From: Lacticaseibacillus mingshuiensis
GTDB taxonomy: Bacteria; Bacillota; Bacilli; Lactobacillales; Lactobacillaceae
Direction of reading: 5' to 3'
Assembly (NCBI RefSeq): GCF_016861785.1
Contig: NZ_BOLS01000002.1
Coordinates: 124,001 to 188,000 of the forward strand
Length of the DNA stretch: 64,000 nucleotides
Shown: one piece after another, positions 41,340 through 49,342 of the stretch
Position numbering within the stretch: position 1 is the stretch's first letter
Layout: each line of letters opens with the position of its first letter
Position numbers and translations under genes: made by a program
The notes under the pieces: model-generated
Database searches by the model: none
What the model was told of the DNA's origin: nothing
The model's input: only the letters and a program-made list of their open reading frames with translations

Positions 41340-42656
41340 TTATTTTGCTTTCGGCTTGTGCTTCCCTTTGTTCTTTCGGTCGCGCAGCCGATTTTTTTTA
41401 TGCGGTGTGCGCGGCTTTGGCGTCTGTGCGGGCCGGACAGTTTGCTCGGTCGCCTCACTTGCGGCCAAGGCCGAGCGGTGGGCCGATGCAGGGCGGGTCG
41501 AGGCGGCTGCCGGTGTTGCTGTCGCGTCATTTGCAACAGGTGTCTCGTTTTCCGGCGCGGCCGTCGATAATTTGCCATCGACCAGATAACCCCGCTGAAT
41601 ATCGTATTGCGGCAAGAGGCGCTGCAGGTCTCGGCGGTCGTGGTCATCGCCCAGCGTGATCACCGTGCCCGGCACGCCCATGCGGCCCGTCCGCCCGGCG
41701 CGGTGAATGTAAGCTTCCTTGCGACTCGGCGCCTGATAATTGATCACGGCCGGCAGCTTCGGAATGTCGAGCCCGCGCCCAGCCAGATCGGTCACCAGCA
41801 ACAACGTGATCTTGCCCTTGCGCAACGCCGTCAACGCCTGCGCCCGCACGATCGAGCGGTCATTGCGCGACAGCATGGCGAATTTCACGGCCTGATGCCG
41901 CAACGTGCGCGCGACACTTTCCATCACCGCGTTTTGATTGAAAAACACGAGTGCCTGAAAGTGATCCAGATGGGCGAGGCGCCGCAACCACAGCGCGCGG
42001 TGGGCGTTGTCCGTCTGGATGAAAAGATGCTGCACGGCGCCTTGCGTGTGGTCGATATCGCGCACATCGATCACGTGCACCTCTTGGCCAAACCACTGCG
42101 GAATGCTGTTGATCATCTGGCTCGCCGTGGCGGAGAAAAAGGCCAGTTGGACTTCCGCCGGCGCGGCCATCGCAAGTTCGCGGACCTGATCCAGCCCAGG
42201 GTCGCGCAGCAATTCATCCGCCTCATCGATGACGATCGTCTGCAGGCCACTGAGCTTCAGCCGGCCACTTGAGACCAGCTCCAATACCCGACCAGCAGTA
42301 CCGACGATCACTTCCGGCTTGGCTTTGAGTTGTTCCAGTTGGCGCTTCACATTCGCGGACCCGGTCACACTTTGCACCGTCAGTCCGGCTGCCTTCGCAT
42401 ACGGCCGCAAGACATCGCGCGTCTGCACCGCCAGTTCCTGCGACGGCGCCAAGATCAGCAGCTGAAGCCCATCGCCTGGCACCATTTTTTCTAGCAATGG
42501 CAGGCCAAATGCCAGCGTTTTGCCCGAGCCAGTCGGAGCGAGGCCGACGATGTTCTCATCATTTTTCAGCGGCGCATAGACCGCATCTTGAATCGGCGTC
42601 GGGGCCTGAAAGCCGGCCGCCTGCCACAGCGGCTGAAAGATCTCTGAAATTGTCAT
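41340..42656 (-). CDS. DEAD-box RNA helicase
   Basis: A 438-residue ATP-dependent RNA helicase. Motifs seen in order: Q motif (FQAPTPIQDAVY), Walker A APTGSGKTLAFGLPL, GTAGRVLE, VIDEADELL, FFSATASQM, then in domain 2 LLVTDLAGRGLDIPKL and YIHRAGRTGRMG. The last 90 residues are low-complexity, A/T/P-rich then strongly basic, as in CshB-like cold-shock helicases that act on ribosomes and mRNA. GGAGGAG precedes the ATG. Confidence 0.93.
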   Translation of the reverse strand: MTISEIFQPLWQAAGFQAPTPIQDAVYAPLKNDENIVGLAPTGSGKTLAFGLPLLEKMVPGDGLQLLILAPSQELAVQTRDVLRPYAKAAGLTVQSVTGSANVKRQLEQLKAKPEVIVGTAGRVLELVSSGRLKLSGLQTIVIDEADELLRDPGLDQVRELAMAAPAEVQLAFFSATASQMINSIPQWFGQEVHVIDVRDIDHTQGAVQHLFIQTDNAHRALWLRRLAHLDHFQALVFFNQNAVMESVARTLRHQAVKFAMLSRNDRSIVRAQALTALRKGKITLLLVTDLAGRGLDIPKLPAVINYQAPSRKEAYIHRAGRTGRMGVPGTVITLGDDHDRRDLQRLLPQYDIQRGYLVDGKLSTAAPENETPVANDATATPAAASTRPASAHRSALAASEATEQTVRPAQTPKPRTPHKKNRLRDRKNKGKHKPKAK

Positions 42657-42665
42657 GTTCTCCTC

Positions 42666-43643
42666 CTAGTTGACCGGGTCGCCGGGAAAATGAATCCCAG
42701 CCTGCTGGCGCAGCTGCCACATCAGCGTGTGCACCTGCGTCGCCAGGTCGAATTGGCGTTGGGCAAATGCCTGGTCGCCGGCCGCGATGGCTTGGGCAAA
42801 CACCCGCACCTCGTCGGCCATTGGGTTGTCGTCCTTGGGCTGCGTCAGATCTTGGCGCGCCCCATCGATCAGCGCCAGTGAATTTAATTCCCCGGGACTG
42901 TCGAAACTCAGTGTGGCCCGCCCGGAATAGATCTCACTTGGCGCGTATGAATTCGTCGTCTTGCCGCACAGCATTGTCACGGCAAAATCATCATACACAA
43001 AGCGCGCCACCCCATCGCCATCGACGCCGCTGGCCAACAGGTGTGGCAAATACTGCGCGGTGTTTGGCACGCCAAACCAGGCCACAGCCGCATAGACCAG
43101 ATAGACCCCAAGATCCATCAGTGCCCCACCGGCAAATGCTGGCGAAAAAACATTTGGCTGCTCGCCGGCCAGGTAGGCATCATAACGGGACGAATATTTC
43201 ACATAAGACAAGGTCGCACCACTGATCGGCTGTTTCTGCACGTAATCTTTGATGACCGCAAAATTTGGATCATACAAATGCCGTGCCGCCTCAAAGACCA
43301 GCAGCGTTGGGTGAGTTGCGCGCGTTTTTTCAAGGGCCGCGAGCTCTCCGAGATCCGCGACCATTGGTTTTTCACAGATCACGTGCTTGCCCGCGTTCAG
43401 GCCAGCAATTGTTTGCGAGGCGTGCAGGCTGTTGGGACTGGCGATGTAAAGGACGTCAAAGTCCGCGGCAAGAAACGCGCCCAAATCCACATAGGCTCGC
43501 GCCGGCGCCGTTTTGGCGATAAATTTTTCCGCCGTATCGAGTCGCCGGGAATACACAGCCGTGAGTTGATATAACCCGCTGGCCGTTGCCGCGGCGACAA
43601 ATTGTTCCGAGATCCAGTTGGTGCCGATCACACCGAGTTTCAT
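42666..43643 (-). CDS. Gfo/Idh/MocA-family oxidoreductase
   Basis: A 325-residue NAD(P)-dependent sugar or cyclitol dehydrogenase-type enzyme. The Rossmann loop is KLGVIGTNWISEQFV, the DVLYIASPNSLHASQ strand follows, and HVICEKPMV carries the catalytic lysine motif. The C-terminal sheet domain starts near TLSYVKYSSRYDAYLAG. ATG 43643 has AAAGGAG upstream; a 14-residue extension is rejected. It is 9 nt upstream of the helicase gene on the same strand. Substrate unknown. Confidence 0.9.
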   Translation of the reverse strand: MKLGVIGTNWISEQFVAAATASGLYQLTAVYSRRLDTAEKFIAKTAPARAYVDLGAFLAADFDVLYIASPNSLHASQTIAGLNAGKHVICEKPMVADLGELAALEKTRATHPTLLVFEAARHLYDPNFAVIKDYVQKQPISGATLSYVKYSSRYDAYLAGEQPNVFSPAFAGGALMDLGVYLVYAAVAWFGVPNTAQYLPHLLASGVDGDGVARFVYDDFAVTMLCGKTTNSYAPSEIYSGRATLSFDSPGELNSLALIDGARQDLTQPKDDNPMADEVRVFAQAIAAGDQAFAQRQFDLATQVHTLMWQLRQQAGIHFPGDPVN

Positions 43644-43778
43644 AACGTCGCTCCTTTTATGACAATTGTTGCAATTACTTTTCATTTTAACAGTAATTGC
43701 TTGAGAAAGCAGGCCAACCTACCCGTCTTCCGTTGCTTCGTGCTATCATGATGGGGAACGAAACGAGGAGGGACGAAA

Positions 43779-44171
43779 ATGGCATTGGGCTTTCATCGAC
43801 TCGCAAGCGGCCTGAGCCAGGCGCTGCGGAAAAAGCCAAAAGCAACGCCGAACCCAGCGTTGACGCTGGCCGGTCACTACACGGGCAAATATGCGTTTTT
43901 AGATGAGCTGACCAACAAAAGCCATCAGCTGAGTGTCTCGCCTGAGCTGGACATTCAGATCGACGGGCGTTCCCTACCTGGCCAGGTCACCGGGATCACA
44001 ACGGCCAAGCTGACCTTCCTCGACCATTACGGCTATGAGCTGATCATCACCAACGGCGCGCATGGGCCGGAATCCGTTTATGATGAAGCGGAAGATGCGA
44101 CCTATGCGATCTTTAATCCAAATAACCCCCGGCCGACCGATGATGAAGACGACCCGGACGAACGCGGGTAA
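43779..44171 (+). CDS. DUF4828-family protein
   Basis: A 130-residue soluble protein with a basic N-terminus and a very acidic tail (PTDDEDDPDERG). The centre LAGHYTGKYAFLDELTNKSHQLSVSP, kept here as LAGHYTGKYAF and LSVSPELDIQIDG, matches the lactobacillus DUF4828 family. GGAGGG precedes the ATG. It is divergent from the oxidoreductase gene, with which DUF4828 genes are often paired. Function unknown. Confidence 0.72.
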   Translation: MALGFHRLASGLSQALRKKPKATPNPALTLAGHYTGKYAFLDELTNKSHQLSVSPELDIQIDGRSLPGQVTGITTAKLTFLDHYGYELIITNGAHGPESVYDEAEDATYAIFNPNNPRPTDDEDDPDERG

Positions 44172-44183
44172 AAACCGATAGAC

Positions 44184-44237
44184 AAAAAGTGGAAGAGATG
44201 TCAGCGCAATTGCGCCTGCATCTCTCCCACTTTTTTT
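44184..44237. terminator. Bidirectional terminator
   Basis: AAAAAGTGGAAGAGATG and CATCTCTCCCACTTTTT arms with inner GCGCAATTGCGC, between convergent genes. Confidence 0.9.
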
Positions 44238-44238
44238 G

Positions 44239-44601
44239 TTACTCCTGTTCGAGTTTGGTCATTGCCTGTTTTGGCACATCGACGTCATCGACTGCTTCCC
44301 AGCTGGTGACGCCTTTTTTCTCGTTATAGACCAGCTTGAGATACGCGTTTTTCTTCAGGGGCCGAGCCTTGTTCGCGTTAAAATTCAGGGTCCGCGGTGC
44401 CCCATTTTCGTCATAGCCGACCAGGGTGTACTCATAATCGGTGTAGGTCGCGCCGTTATCGTCTTTTTGCGTGATCTTCTTGCCGTCCGTCGTGATCTGG
44501 GTGTAATACGACGTGCCGCCATAATTCGTGACACTGTAGAGTTTCAACCCGCCGAAGACCAGAACCACGAGCACAACTAGCCCGATCAGAAATTTTTTCA
44601 T
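44239..44601 (-). CDS. YxeA-family (DUF1093) exported protein
   Basis: A 120-residue protein with an N-terminal membrane anchor or signal segment (KKFLIGLVVLVVLVFGGLKL) and a small beta-rich domain of the YxeA type: YYTQITTDGKK, DYEYTLVGYDENGAPRTL, LKLVYNEKKGVTSWEAV. Such proteins are secreted or membrane-bound and have an OB-like fold. GGTGAGG precedes the ATG. Role unknown. Single gene. Confidence 0.82.
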   Translation of the reverse strand: MKKFLIGLVVLVVLVFGGLKLYSVTNYGGTSYYTQITTDGKKITQKDDNGATYTDYEYTLVGYDENGAPRTLNFNANKARPLKKNAYLKLVYNEKKGVTSWEAVDDVDVPKQAMTKLEQE

Positions 44602-44667
44602 AATGAACTCACCTCACCGCTTAGTATGCCAACAATTCGGCGGCGATGCCATGGCTTTGGCGAACAC

Positions 44668-45414
44668 TCAGCGAACAGTTTTGTTAGATTGATTGGCAAA
44701 ATTGGCGACAGTCCCAAGAAATGCGACCCGGGTCAGCGACTGGCCGGCAATCTTGCCACTGCCATATTGCCAGTACTGCGCCTGGGCTGGCTTGGCAGAC
44801 GCCGTCACCCACCGGCCGGCAGATGGCGCCACAGTCGACACCGCCCTGAGAACTTGCACGCTGCCCATCAGGATCACGACCCGGTTGTAATGCGCCTGAA
44901 GCAGGTTGATGAAGGTGGTCAGATCGCGCTGAAAAGTGGCGGCAGCCGGCGGTTTTTCGGCATAATCCCCGTAATAACTTAGCGCGATGCCGATGGGTAA
45001 GGTGCCGATGTCATGGCCGACCTTGGCGATGAAATGTTGCGCTTGTGCGGCAGGCGTGCTGTCGAAACTGAATTGATGATACACGCCAATCGCCAATTGC
45101 CCGCCTCGGCTCTGGTCATAATTGGCAGCGAACCGATCGTCAAAATAGCTCGCACCTTCTGTCGTTTTGAGATAAGCGAAACGCAGGCCCGCCTTCTTCA
45201 GGGCCGAAAAATCTTGCGTCGCGTCGTCTTGACTGAGGACGACACCTTGAACGGGATTCTCGCGCAAGGCAGGCGGCTTCTGCAGGTGCATGACCACCAC
45301 GACCAGCACCAGCAAGGCGGCCACCACGAGCGCCGTGCTACCCGCCAGCACGAGGCGGCGGTGATGCCGCTGGTAGGTATCGGCGTAGATTGGTTTGACT
45401 TGTTTGCGCGGCAT
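44668..45414 (-). CDS. GH25-lysozyme-like protein lacking catalytic residues
   Basis: A 248-residue protein with one membrane helix (about 22-42) and an external domain that follows the GH25 muramidase pattern: QGVVLSQDD where GIDVSxxQG is expected, LKKAGLRFAYLKTTEGASYFDDRF, GQLAIGVYHQFSF and TLPIGIALSYYGDY where LPxxLDxE is expected. All three acidic catalytic positions appear replaced, so a binding rather than cleaving role is likely (inference). GGAGG precedes the ATG. Confidence 0.72.
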   Translation of the reverse strand: MPRKQVKPIYADTYQRHHRRLVLAGSTALVVAALLVLVVVVMHLQKPPALRENPVQGVVLSQDDATQDFSALKKAGLRFAYLKTTEGASYFDDRFAANYDQSRGGQLAIGVYHQFSFDSTPAAQAQHFIAKVGHDIGTLPIGIALSYYGDYAEKPPAAATFQRDLTTFINLLQAHYNRVVILMGSVQVLRAVSTVAPSAGRWVTASAKPAQAQYWQYGSGKIAGQSLTRVAFLGTVANFANQSNKTVR

Positions 45415-45552
45415 CTCGGTTCCTCCTTTCGCGAACGCTCTTCTGTTAGTGTAGCGAACTATGGGCGGAAAACCAGCCCTTCTTCAGAAATCGGGATGCG
45501 GGCTTATCATTCTGAAGTAAAACGTCATCAACAGCGTCAATCCCGGACGGTG

Positions 45553-45745
45553 AATCGCCAGGCCGAACTACCTGCCCACCCCTAACCACTCGGCGCCGCA
45601 CCCTGTTTTGAGTTGGGCTTCGCCGAGCAGGGGTGGGTCATGTAGTCGTCCTGGTCGCCCGATGGCCAAGTACGCCATCAACCGCCCATGCCGAACTACC
45701 TGCCCACCCCAAAACCGCTCGGCTTCGCACCCTGTTTTTTCCCAC
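45553..45745. repeat. Palindromic intergenic repeats, one full unit and a partial one
   Basis: The full unit at about 45619-45745 pairs GGGGTGGG/CCCACCCC and GTAGTCG with CGAACTAC, tip GATGGC/GCCATC, ending CTCGGCTTCGCACCCTGTTT. The partial unit before it keeps only the right arm. The rest of the 380-nt gap contains no gene I can support. Confidence 0.8.
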
Positions 45746-45797
45746 GTTTTGGCGTATGATTGTGTTGGCGAAGCGCATTCATAAAGGAGGGACGGCC

Positions 45798-45989
45798 ATG
45801 CTTGATGAACGGCTGATCGGCAGTGTTTTCATCCTACCAGAACCACCCGTACAAGCTGTCATGATGTTTGGCATCCATTACCATTTTCATGTGCTGGACG
45901 ACGCGCGGCCCGGCGACCAGGTCGTGATTGTGGCCGTGGGTCGACTCGGCCTTGAAGTGCGCCGCGCGGATCGTCAGTTGAAGTACTGA
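45798..45989 (+). CDS. Stand-alone NfeD-like OB-fold protein (63 aa)
   Basis: Only 63 residues, start MLDERLIGSVFIL with a strong AGGAGGG site. The pattern IG-x-V...P..AVMMFG-x-HYHF...ARPGDQVVIVAVGRLGLEVRRA matches the C-terminal OB domain of NfeD proteins, without their protease or membrane parts. It lies 26 nt before the SPFH gene at 46016, and NfeD-SPFH pairing is well known. Too short for confident family assignment, but context supports it. Confidence 0.65.
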   Translation: MLDERLIGSVFILPEPPVQAVMMFGIHYHFHVLDDARPGDQVVIVAVGRLGLEVRRADRQLKY

Positions 45990-46015
45990 GAAAAGCCTTC
46001 GAGGAGGAATTTGAC

Positions 46016-46939
46016 ATGACAGGTCTCATCATTGGTATTGTCATTGTGATCGTTGTCATCGCGCTACTGGTCATCCTGTTTTCCAGCGTCGCGATCATCC
46101 ACACTGGGGAAGTTGGCATCGTCGAGCGGCTGGGTAAATACGTTCAGACGCTGCAACCCGGGTTTCATGTCGTGCCGCCACTGGTCTATCGCATCACCGA
46201 GATCGTCAACATGAAGCAGATTCCGCTGAAGGTCGACGAGCAGGAAGTGATCACGAAGGACAACGTGGTGGTGCGCATTTCTGAAACGTTGAAATATCAC
46301 ATCACCGACGTTAATGCGTATGTTTATCAAAACAAGGATTCTGTTCTCTCCATGGTCCAGGACACCCGCGCCAATCTGCGTGGCATCATCGGGAACATGG
46401 ACCTCAACGATGTGCTCAACGGTACCGAGACCATCAACCAGACGCTGTTTCAACAGATCGCGACGACCACGGCCGGCTATGGGCTGAACGTCGATCGCGT
46501 CAATATCGATTCGATTCAGGTCGATAAGACAATTCAGGAATCGATGAACAAGCTCCTGCGCGCCTCCCGTGAAAAGGAAGCCAACATCATGGAGGCTGAA
46601 GGGCTCAAGCAGGCCGCCATCGCCAAGGCGGAAGGTGAAAAGCAATCCGCGATTCTCGAGGCTGAGGCCAATAAACAGACCCAGATTCTGGAAGCCCAGG
46701 GCCGCGCTGAAAGTCAGCGCCTGATCGCGGACGCCATCAAGGATCAGATCAACTCGATCAATGCCGGCCTTGAAAACAACGGCGATCGGTACCTCAAGTA
46801 CAAGAACGTTGAAGCACTTGAGGCCCTTGCCAAAGGGACCAGCAACACCGTTGTTTTGCCAAGCACCGCCGTCGATTCGCTGGGCAGTTTGCCAGCAGTT
46901 GGCCAAGTGCTGGCCGCAACCACCGGCCAAAAGAAATAA
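46016..46939 (+). CDS. SPFH/band 7 (slipin/stomatin-like) membrane protein
   Basis: A 307-residue protein with one N-terminal membrane helix (GLIIGIVIVIVVIALLVILF), a band 7 domain (AIIHTGEVGIVERLGKY through VNIDSIQVDKTIQ) and an alanine/glutamate-rich coiled coil (about 180-240: EANIMEAEGLKQAAIAKAEG). It probably forms oligomeric rings that organise membrane microdomains. GGAGGA precedes the ATG. The small NfeD-like gene just upstream is the likely operon partner; a long terminator follows. Confidence 0.92.
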   Translation: MTGLIIGIVIVIVVIALLVILFSSVAIIHTGEVGIVERLGKYVQTLQPGFHVVPPLVYRITEIVNMKQIPLKVDEQEVITKDNVVVRISETLKYHITDVNAYVYQNKDSVLSMVQDTRANLRGIIGNMDLNDVLNGTETINQTLFQQIATTTAGYGLNVDRVNIDSIQVDKTIQESMNKLLRASREKEANIMEAEGLKQAAIAKAEGEKQSAILEAEANKQTQILEAQGRAESQRLIADAIKDQINSINAGLENNGDRYLKYKNVEALEALAKGTSNTVVLPSTAVDSLGSLPAVGQVLAATTGQKK

Positions 46940-46947
46940 GGCCACGC

Positions 46948-47009
46948 AAAAACCGGCGCGATGTGTCAGCTGCAAGCGAAAGCTTGCAGCAACATCGCGC
47001 CGGCTTTTT
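46948..47009. terminator. Long bidirectional terminator
   Basis: CCGGCGCGATGT with ACATCGCGCCGG, and an inner GCTGCAAGC/GCTTGCAGC with GAAA loop, followed by TTTTT. Confidence 0.9.
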
Positions 47010-47021
47010 ATTTGGTCAAGA

Positions 47022-47438
47022 TCAGGCCTTTTCGGTGTAGGCCACGTGGTTCTCGTTGCACCAGGCAACCGCAAGTTCATAGTGCGCGGCCGCTTCAAAC
47101 GCGTACCAGGCTTGGGCAACGCCGAGGCGAATGATCTCATCCTTGAACCGGCGAAACGCCCCGCGCCCCTGAATCGCGCGGGCCAACTCGCCATTGACTG
47201 GATCGTCCTGCGTGTCGACAAAGGCCGCCATGGTCGCATAATCGTTGATCTCATACAGATCGGGCAAGGGCAGTAACTGGTCATCCCCCGCGTCGAGCCT
47301 TTCTTGAACGTCATCTTCATCGGCGGCCATGTCTGAATAAAAGAGCAGGTCGCCCGTGCCCAGATCAAGATAATACTGATCCTCGGTGCCGGTCATTCCG
47401 ATTGCATCCACAATATCCTGAATCGCCACTTGAACCAT
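47022..47438 (-). CDS. UPF0158-family protein
   Basis: A 138-residue soluble acidic protein. The block AIQGRGAFRRFKDEI followed by AWYAFEAAAHYELAVAWC is the UPF0158 signature. The N-terminal part DQYYLDLGTGDLLFYSD is also typical. GGAGAGG precedes the ATG. It is downstream of rlmCD (47477-48853) on the opposite side of a 38-nt gap on the same strand, so they may be co-transcribed. Function unknown. Confidence 0.82.
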   Translation of the reverse strand: MVQVAIQDIVDAIGMTGTEDQYYLDLGTGDLLFYSDMAADEDDVQERLDAGDDQLLPLPDLYEINDYATMAAFVDTQDDPVNGELARAIQGRGAFRRFKDEIIRLGVAQAWYAFEAAAHYELAVAWCNENHVAYTEKA

Positions 47439-47476
47439 GTGAACCTCTCCTTTGAACTGACGAGAACAATTTTCCC

Positions 47477-48853
47477 CTACTCCGTGGCCTGATCGCCCAG
47501 CGTCAAAACGGTGACGGATTCGATGTGCGTCGTTTGCGGGAACATGTCCACCGGCTGGGTACTGTGCGCCGTATAGCCAAAACTGCGCAGCTCGACCAAG
47601 TCGCGGGCCAGTGTCGCCGGGTTACAGGAAATGTACACCATCTTCGGAGGCAACAGTTGACCCACGGCCGCCAAAAATTCTGGCGCCAGCCCTTTACGCG
47701 GCGGATCCACCATTAACACATCCGCCTTCATGCCCTGCGCCTGCCACGTCTGCATCACCTCTTCGGCCTTGCCAACCGTGAATTGGACGTTGGTCAGCCC
47801 GTTGAGACTGGCATTCAGCCGCGCATCAGCGACGGCAGCCGGCACGATCTCGACACCCTCGACGCGCCGCGCGTGCTCAGCCAGCGCGATCGAGATCGTC
47901 CCGATACCGGAATACGCATCGATCACGACCTCATCGCCCGTCAGCGCCGCCGCATCGATCGCGGTCTGATAAAGGACGGCGGTCTGCTGGGGATTGACCT
48001 GGTAAAAACTGAGCGCGGAAATTCGGAACCGGTGCCCCAATAGCTCATCTTCAATATGATCACGGCCGGCCAACAATTTGACCTCATTGCCCATGATCAC
48101 ATTCGTGCGCTTGGCGTTCAGGTCCTGCATCACCGAAACGACCTGTGGCAGTGCCGCCTGGATGCCGGCCACGATCTCATCTAGGTGCGGCACCGCCCAG
48201 TTGCGGGTGATCAACACGACCATCATCTCGCCGGTCGCACGCGCCCGCCGCACCATGATGTGGCGCACCAACCCGTGATCACGCGCCTCATCATAGCCGG
48301 ACACCCCGTATTTTCGAAGCAGGTCGCGCACGACAACAACGGCCTGATCGATCAACGGGTCCTGAATGTAAAAATCGGTCAGCGGAACCAATTCATGGGA
48401 ACGCCGCTTATAAAAGCCGGTCTCGAGTACCCCATTGATCTCGCGCACCGGAATCTGGGCCTTGTTACGGTAATGCGTCGGGTCCGCCATGCCCAGCGTC
48501 GGCAATACCGGAATGTCATCCAAATGAGCCTTGTGATAGAGCAGCTCGATCTGGCGTTGCTTGAATTTAAGTTGCGCGGAATATGCCAAGTGTTGAAGTG
48601 GCGCAATGCCCGTTTGCGTAAGCGCCGCATCCACTGGTGCCACACGTTCCGGCGACGCCTTGAGCAGTGTCACCATTTTGGCAAAGCCGTATTGTTTTTG
48701 CACCTTCAACACGTGAATGCGAACTTCTTCGCCGGGCAAAGCGTCCTCGATGAATAAGGGGTAGCCGTCGATCTTGGCGACACCCATGCCTTCATATGTG
48801 AGATCCGCGATCGTCACGGTCAGTTCCTGATTCTTTTGCACCGGTGTCTGCAC
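47477..48853 (-). CDS. rlmCD: 23S rRNA uracil-5-methyltransferase, second RlmCD paralogue
   Basis: A 458-residue RNA m5U methyltransferase with the same layout as 5807-7183: a TRAM domain (about 8-62), SAM motif DAYSGIGTISI, VLMVDPPRKGL and catalytic cysteine in VYISCNPATLARDL. The Fe-S cysteines are absent: the site reads ALTQTGIAPLQHL. The start is GTG with GGAGG upstream. Its position beside dgkB and gatB matches the conserved lactobacillus pcrA-ligA-camS-gatCAB-dgkB-rlm block. The two paralogues could divide the two 23S targets of RlmCD. Confidence 0.9.
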   Translation of the reverse strand: MQTPVQKNQELTVTIADLTYEGMGVAKIDGYPLFIEDALPGEEVRIHVLKVQKQYGFAKMVTLLKASPERVAPVDAALTQTGIAPLQHLAYSAQLKFKQRQIELLYHKAHLDDIPVLPTLGMADPTHYRNKAQIPVREINGVLETGFYKRRSHELVPLTDFYIQDPLIDQAVVVVRDLLRKYGVSGYDEARDHGLVRHIMVRRARATGEMMVVLITRNWAVPHLDEIVAGIQAALPQVVSVMQDLNAKRTNVIMGNEVKLLAGRDHIEDELLGHRFRISALSFYQVNPQQTAVLYQTAIDAAALTGDEVVIDAYSGIGTISIALAEHARRVEGVEIVPAAVADARLNASLNGLTNVQFTVGKAEEVMQTWQAQGMKADVLMVDPPRKGLAPEFLAAVGQLLPPKMVYISCNPATLARDLVELRSFGYTAHSTQPVDMFPQTTHIESVTVLTLGDQATE

Positions 48854-48967
48854 GTTGCTGCCTCCTAATTAGTCTGCCTAAAGTCCCGTCCAGTGTACCA
48901 GAATTGCGCGGGCGACGCTAGAGGGAGAGGACTTCTGACGATTCGATGCAAGTTTGTGAAAACCCCC

Positions 48968-49172
48968 GGGTGGGCTGCGGCCGAAAATTGGCTGGCGACC
49001 GGAGTAGAGCGGACAAGTGACTTTGAGCCCGCCAAGTACGCGGTCTCAAAGCTCACTTTCGTTGTTAGCGGCTCGGCCGCTAACAACGACGAGGGGGCTT
49101 GCTCTTGGCGTTAGGCATTTATGCCTTACGCCAAGAGATGCGAAGCGAGCCGTTTTCGGCCGCAGCCCACCC
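48968..49172. repeat. 205-bp multi-hairpin element with perfect 20-bp outer stem
   Basis: The arms 48968-48987 and 49153-49172 are perfect 20-nt complements and can extend inward (GGCT/AGCC). Inside lie three hairpins: AAGTGACTTTGAG with CTCAAAGCTCACTT (one bulge) around CCGC/GCGG; GTTGTTAGCGGC/GCCGCTAACAAC; and CTCTTGGCG with CGCCAAGAG around TAGGCA/TGCCTTA-like pairing. It is a four-way-junction shape with no U-run and no credible protein. Relic arms occur at 28375 and 59222. It could be a structured RNA or a non-autonomous mobile element. Confidence 0.75.
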
Positions 49173-49303
49173 TCACACAGTCCATTGTATCAATGGGGGT
49201 CGAATGCCCTCTGAATTTCACCCTAGTTTGCTGTATCGATTTCTAATCACTCTTCAACCCGCTAATTAGCATAAAGTGGGTTTCAGCGTCCTTCCGCCCA
49301 GAA

Positions 49304-49333
49304 TCAAAAAAGCAGCGAATCGCTTCGCCGCTT
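49304..49333 (-). terminator. Terminator of the gatCAB-dgkB transcript
   Basis: On the minus strand AAGCGGCGAA and TTCGCTGCTT pair around GCGA and are followed by TTTTTT. Confidence 0.85.
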
Positions 49334-49342
49334 TTCCGCTTG

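Noticed and set aside
48968-49172. tRNA-like or tmRNA-like cloverleaf
   Set aside because: The arms are far too long, and there is no T-loop TTCGANN, no CCA-type end and no tag-peptide frame.
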